A stretch of 64,000 bases of DNA, taken from positions 2,639,234-2,703,233 of the forward strand of contig CP030886.1 in NCBI GenBank assembly GCA_006969745.1, read 5' to 3'. The stretch's first letter is position 1. The number at the start of each line of letters is the position of its first letter. Both the position numbers and the translations under genes were made by a program. This DNA is from Cytophagaceae bacterium (GTDB lineage Bacteria > Bacteroidota > Bacteroidia > Cytophagales > Cyclobacteriaceae). Below, one piece after another: positions 62,904 to 64,000 of this stretch. The notes under the pieces were generated by a model. It was not told the origin of the DNA, ran no database searches, and was given only the letters and a program-made list of their open reading frames with translations.

Positions 62904-63997
62904 GGCGTGGTAGTGGCTGTTTCTGGTTGTGTTTCTTTTTCAGGGTTGTTCCAAAATACCTCGTCTTGTGTTACCACAGAGGTTCGGTGCATTCCTTTTT
63001 CCAGGTTTAGAATGTTTGGCCTAAGATTCCCTTCAAGAATGACCAAATCATATAATTCTTCAACACTTGTCTGATAATTGATGTAACCACAAGGTTGACC
63101 TGTTGGCATATAAATAACTGTGATTCCGCAGTTTACGGATCGTTTTGCTACCGGAGCTTCTTTAAAGAGAGAACTGTTTAGTCTCAATTTTGAAGTAGCT
63201 ATGAATAAATAATCTCCTACCCGATCCATTCCTCTTACAAATCCATTCAGCTGGCTTATGATGTCGTACGTGCCGGACTGAATATTTACCTTAACTAATT
63301 CGCCTGTTGCGGAAAGGAGCATGAAGAGTTCGTTTCCATAAATGCGGGGAGTATGCGGTACGGGTAATTCAGATAGAATAATTTCATTTGATTCAATGTC
63401 AATTAAAACTCCTCCATTTAGCATACCTTCCTTCCAGGATCTATGAGAATTCCCCTGGCCAAGGGCAGTGATGTATTTAGGTTTGCCTGTGGTGGGTTCA
63501 ATTGCCAGTCCATTTAGATGACATCTATCTTCGGGTTTTAATTCTGTAATGAATGATGGCTGCCATACAGATTTGAAGCTGAAGTCTTCGTCGATTTTAC
63601 AAAGTGAAGAAAACATGGTGTTGACACCCAATAGGCCTTGATCAGTGAACTGAATGTCGTGCATATCGAGTGGGCCCGTGTAGTAGCTGGCTCTTGGAAT
63701 GTACAAGCTATCGTACACACCCGGATTGGGGGCATAATTGGCAGCAAGACCTGGAGCATTGGATGTTATAACTACCGAGTCATTGGTAGCTATTGCCCAT
63801 TTATTGCCTTTCTTGGCCATTCCCATAGGTTTTGGAAAAGTTCTTGGAAGCTGAATCAGCTGGTTTTCATCTTGAGCTGAAAAAATGACAACCTTGCCTG
63901 TCTGGTAAGTGCTGATTGCAATGGAGCAGTTTAACCCTTGCAAAAGTTCAGGAATATTGGGCGTATACGTGTAACTAAATGGTGGTGCTGGTGGCAT
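62900..63997 (-). CDS. TIGR03032-like (DUF4915) beta-propeller-like protein
   Basis: 365 residues, no signal peptide. ELLQGLNCSIAISTYQTGKV, FPKPMGMAKKGNKWAIATND, MHDIQFTDQGLLGVNTMFSS, RCHLNGLAIEPTTGKPKYIT and GFVRGMDRVGDYLFIATSKL are conserved blocks of TIGR03032/DUF4915 proteins. The family is of unknown function and is often found near large repetitive surface proteins. The stop overlaps the start of the 1352-residue protein as ATGA, so the two are translationally coupled. The start at 63997 is near the window edge and could be internal to a longer gene. Confidence 0.78.
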   Translation of the reverse strand: MPPAPPFSYTYTPNIPELLQGLNCSIAISTYQTGKVVIFSAQDENQLIQLPRTFPKPMGMAKKGNKWAIATNDSVVITSNAPGLAANYAPNPGVYDSLYIPRASYYTGPLDMHDIQFTDQGLLGVNTMFSSLCKIDEDFSFKSVWQPSFITELKPEDRCHLNGLAIEPTTGKPKYITALGQGNSHRSWKEGMLNGGVLIDIESNEIILSELPVPHTPRIYGNELFMLLSATGELVKVNIQSGTYDIISQLNGFVRGMDRVGDYLFIATSKLRLNSSLFKEAPVAKRSVNCGITVIYMPTGQPCGYINYQTSVEELYDLVILEGNLRPNILNLEKGMHRTSVVTQDEVFWNNPEKETQPETATTTP

Positions 63998-64000
63998 AAA

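Overview
The window looks like a chromosomal segment of a Bacteroidota bacterium, most likely a marine gliding member of the Cytophagales (taxon is inference). The evidence is a PorP/SprF-family type IX secretion (T9SS) protein beside a type B sorting-domain protein, a giant surface protein with a type A 'YPNP' sorting tail, membrane-bound LytTR and AraC regulators, A-rich start contexts instead of Shine-Dalgarno sequences, and promoters of the Bacteroidota TTTG-N19-TAnnTTTG type. No rRNA, tRNA, CRISPR array, IS element or prophage was seen.

Layout. 1-5435 (minus): end of an RluA synthase, then a probable secretion operon: a 1060-residue repeat protein, a type B sorting-domain protein and its likely PorP-like partner. 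5533-9641 (minus): a HisKA_2 kinase with LytTR regulator, and prfC. 9759-14121: an unusual methyltransferase, a LytTR membrane regulator and a divergent serine hydrolase. 14243-19712 (minus): an AraC-type membrane regulator followed by seven small secreted or membrane genes (two 4-TM proteins, two DFWxGxW secreted proteins, a small HExxH lipoprotein, a VOC protein, a kelch-like lipoprotein); this is the least explained block. 19857-25890: dnaK (frameshifted), a methyltransferase, small exported proteins, and a flotillin/NfeD membrane pair. 25986-38034: hybrid kinase, THUMP RNA methyltransferase, HicBA toxin-antitoxin pair, histidine phosphatase, two large metallopeptidases, a TRIC-type channel, a divergent CPBP protein and a TraB-like protein. 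38193-44554: frameshifted LytTR regulator, queG, Cu-only SOD-like lipoprotein, ruvB, apbE, a ZIP transporter and an S1/P1-like nuclease. 44617-50019 (minus): a tiny membrane protein, the rplM-rpsI-rpsB-tsf operon, an RluA synthase and a PhoR/PhoB-like two-component pair. 50193-58823: Aminopep-family peptidase, GIY-YIG protein, frameshifted SiaB-like protein, recA, twin ABC permeases, queA and ispD. 58845-63997 (minus): a TIGR03032-like protein translationally coupled to a 1352-residue FG-GAP/VCBS surface protein.

Most striking: three genes (dnaK, a LytTR regulator, a SiaB-like gene) are each broken by one single-base indel, two of them in T5 runs where T6 restores the frame. Other candidates are four spaced direct repeats upstream of the broken LytTR gene, a perfect 12-bp hairpin containing the GTG start of the TRIC channel gene, paired head-to-head palindromic units with apparent compensatory changes downstream of dnaK, four exact-length 186-bp coding repeats, and the AraC-headed gene block. 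All family names come from reading the sequence by eye, without database searches.
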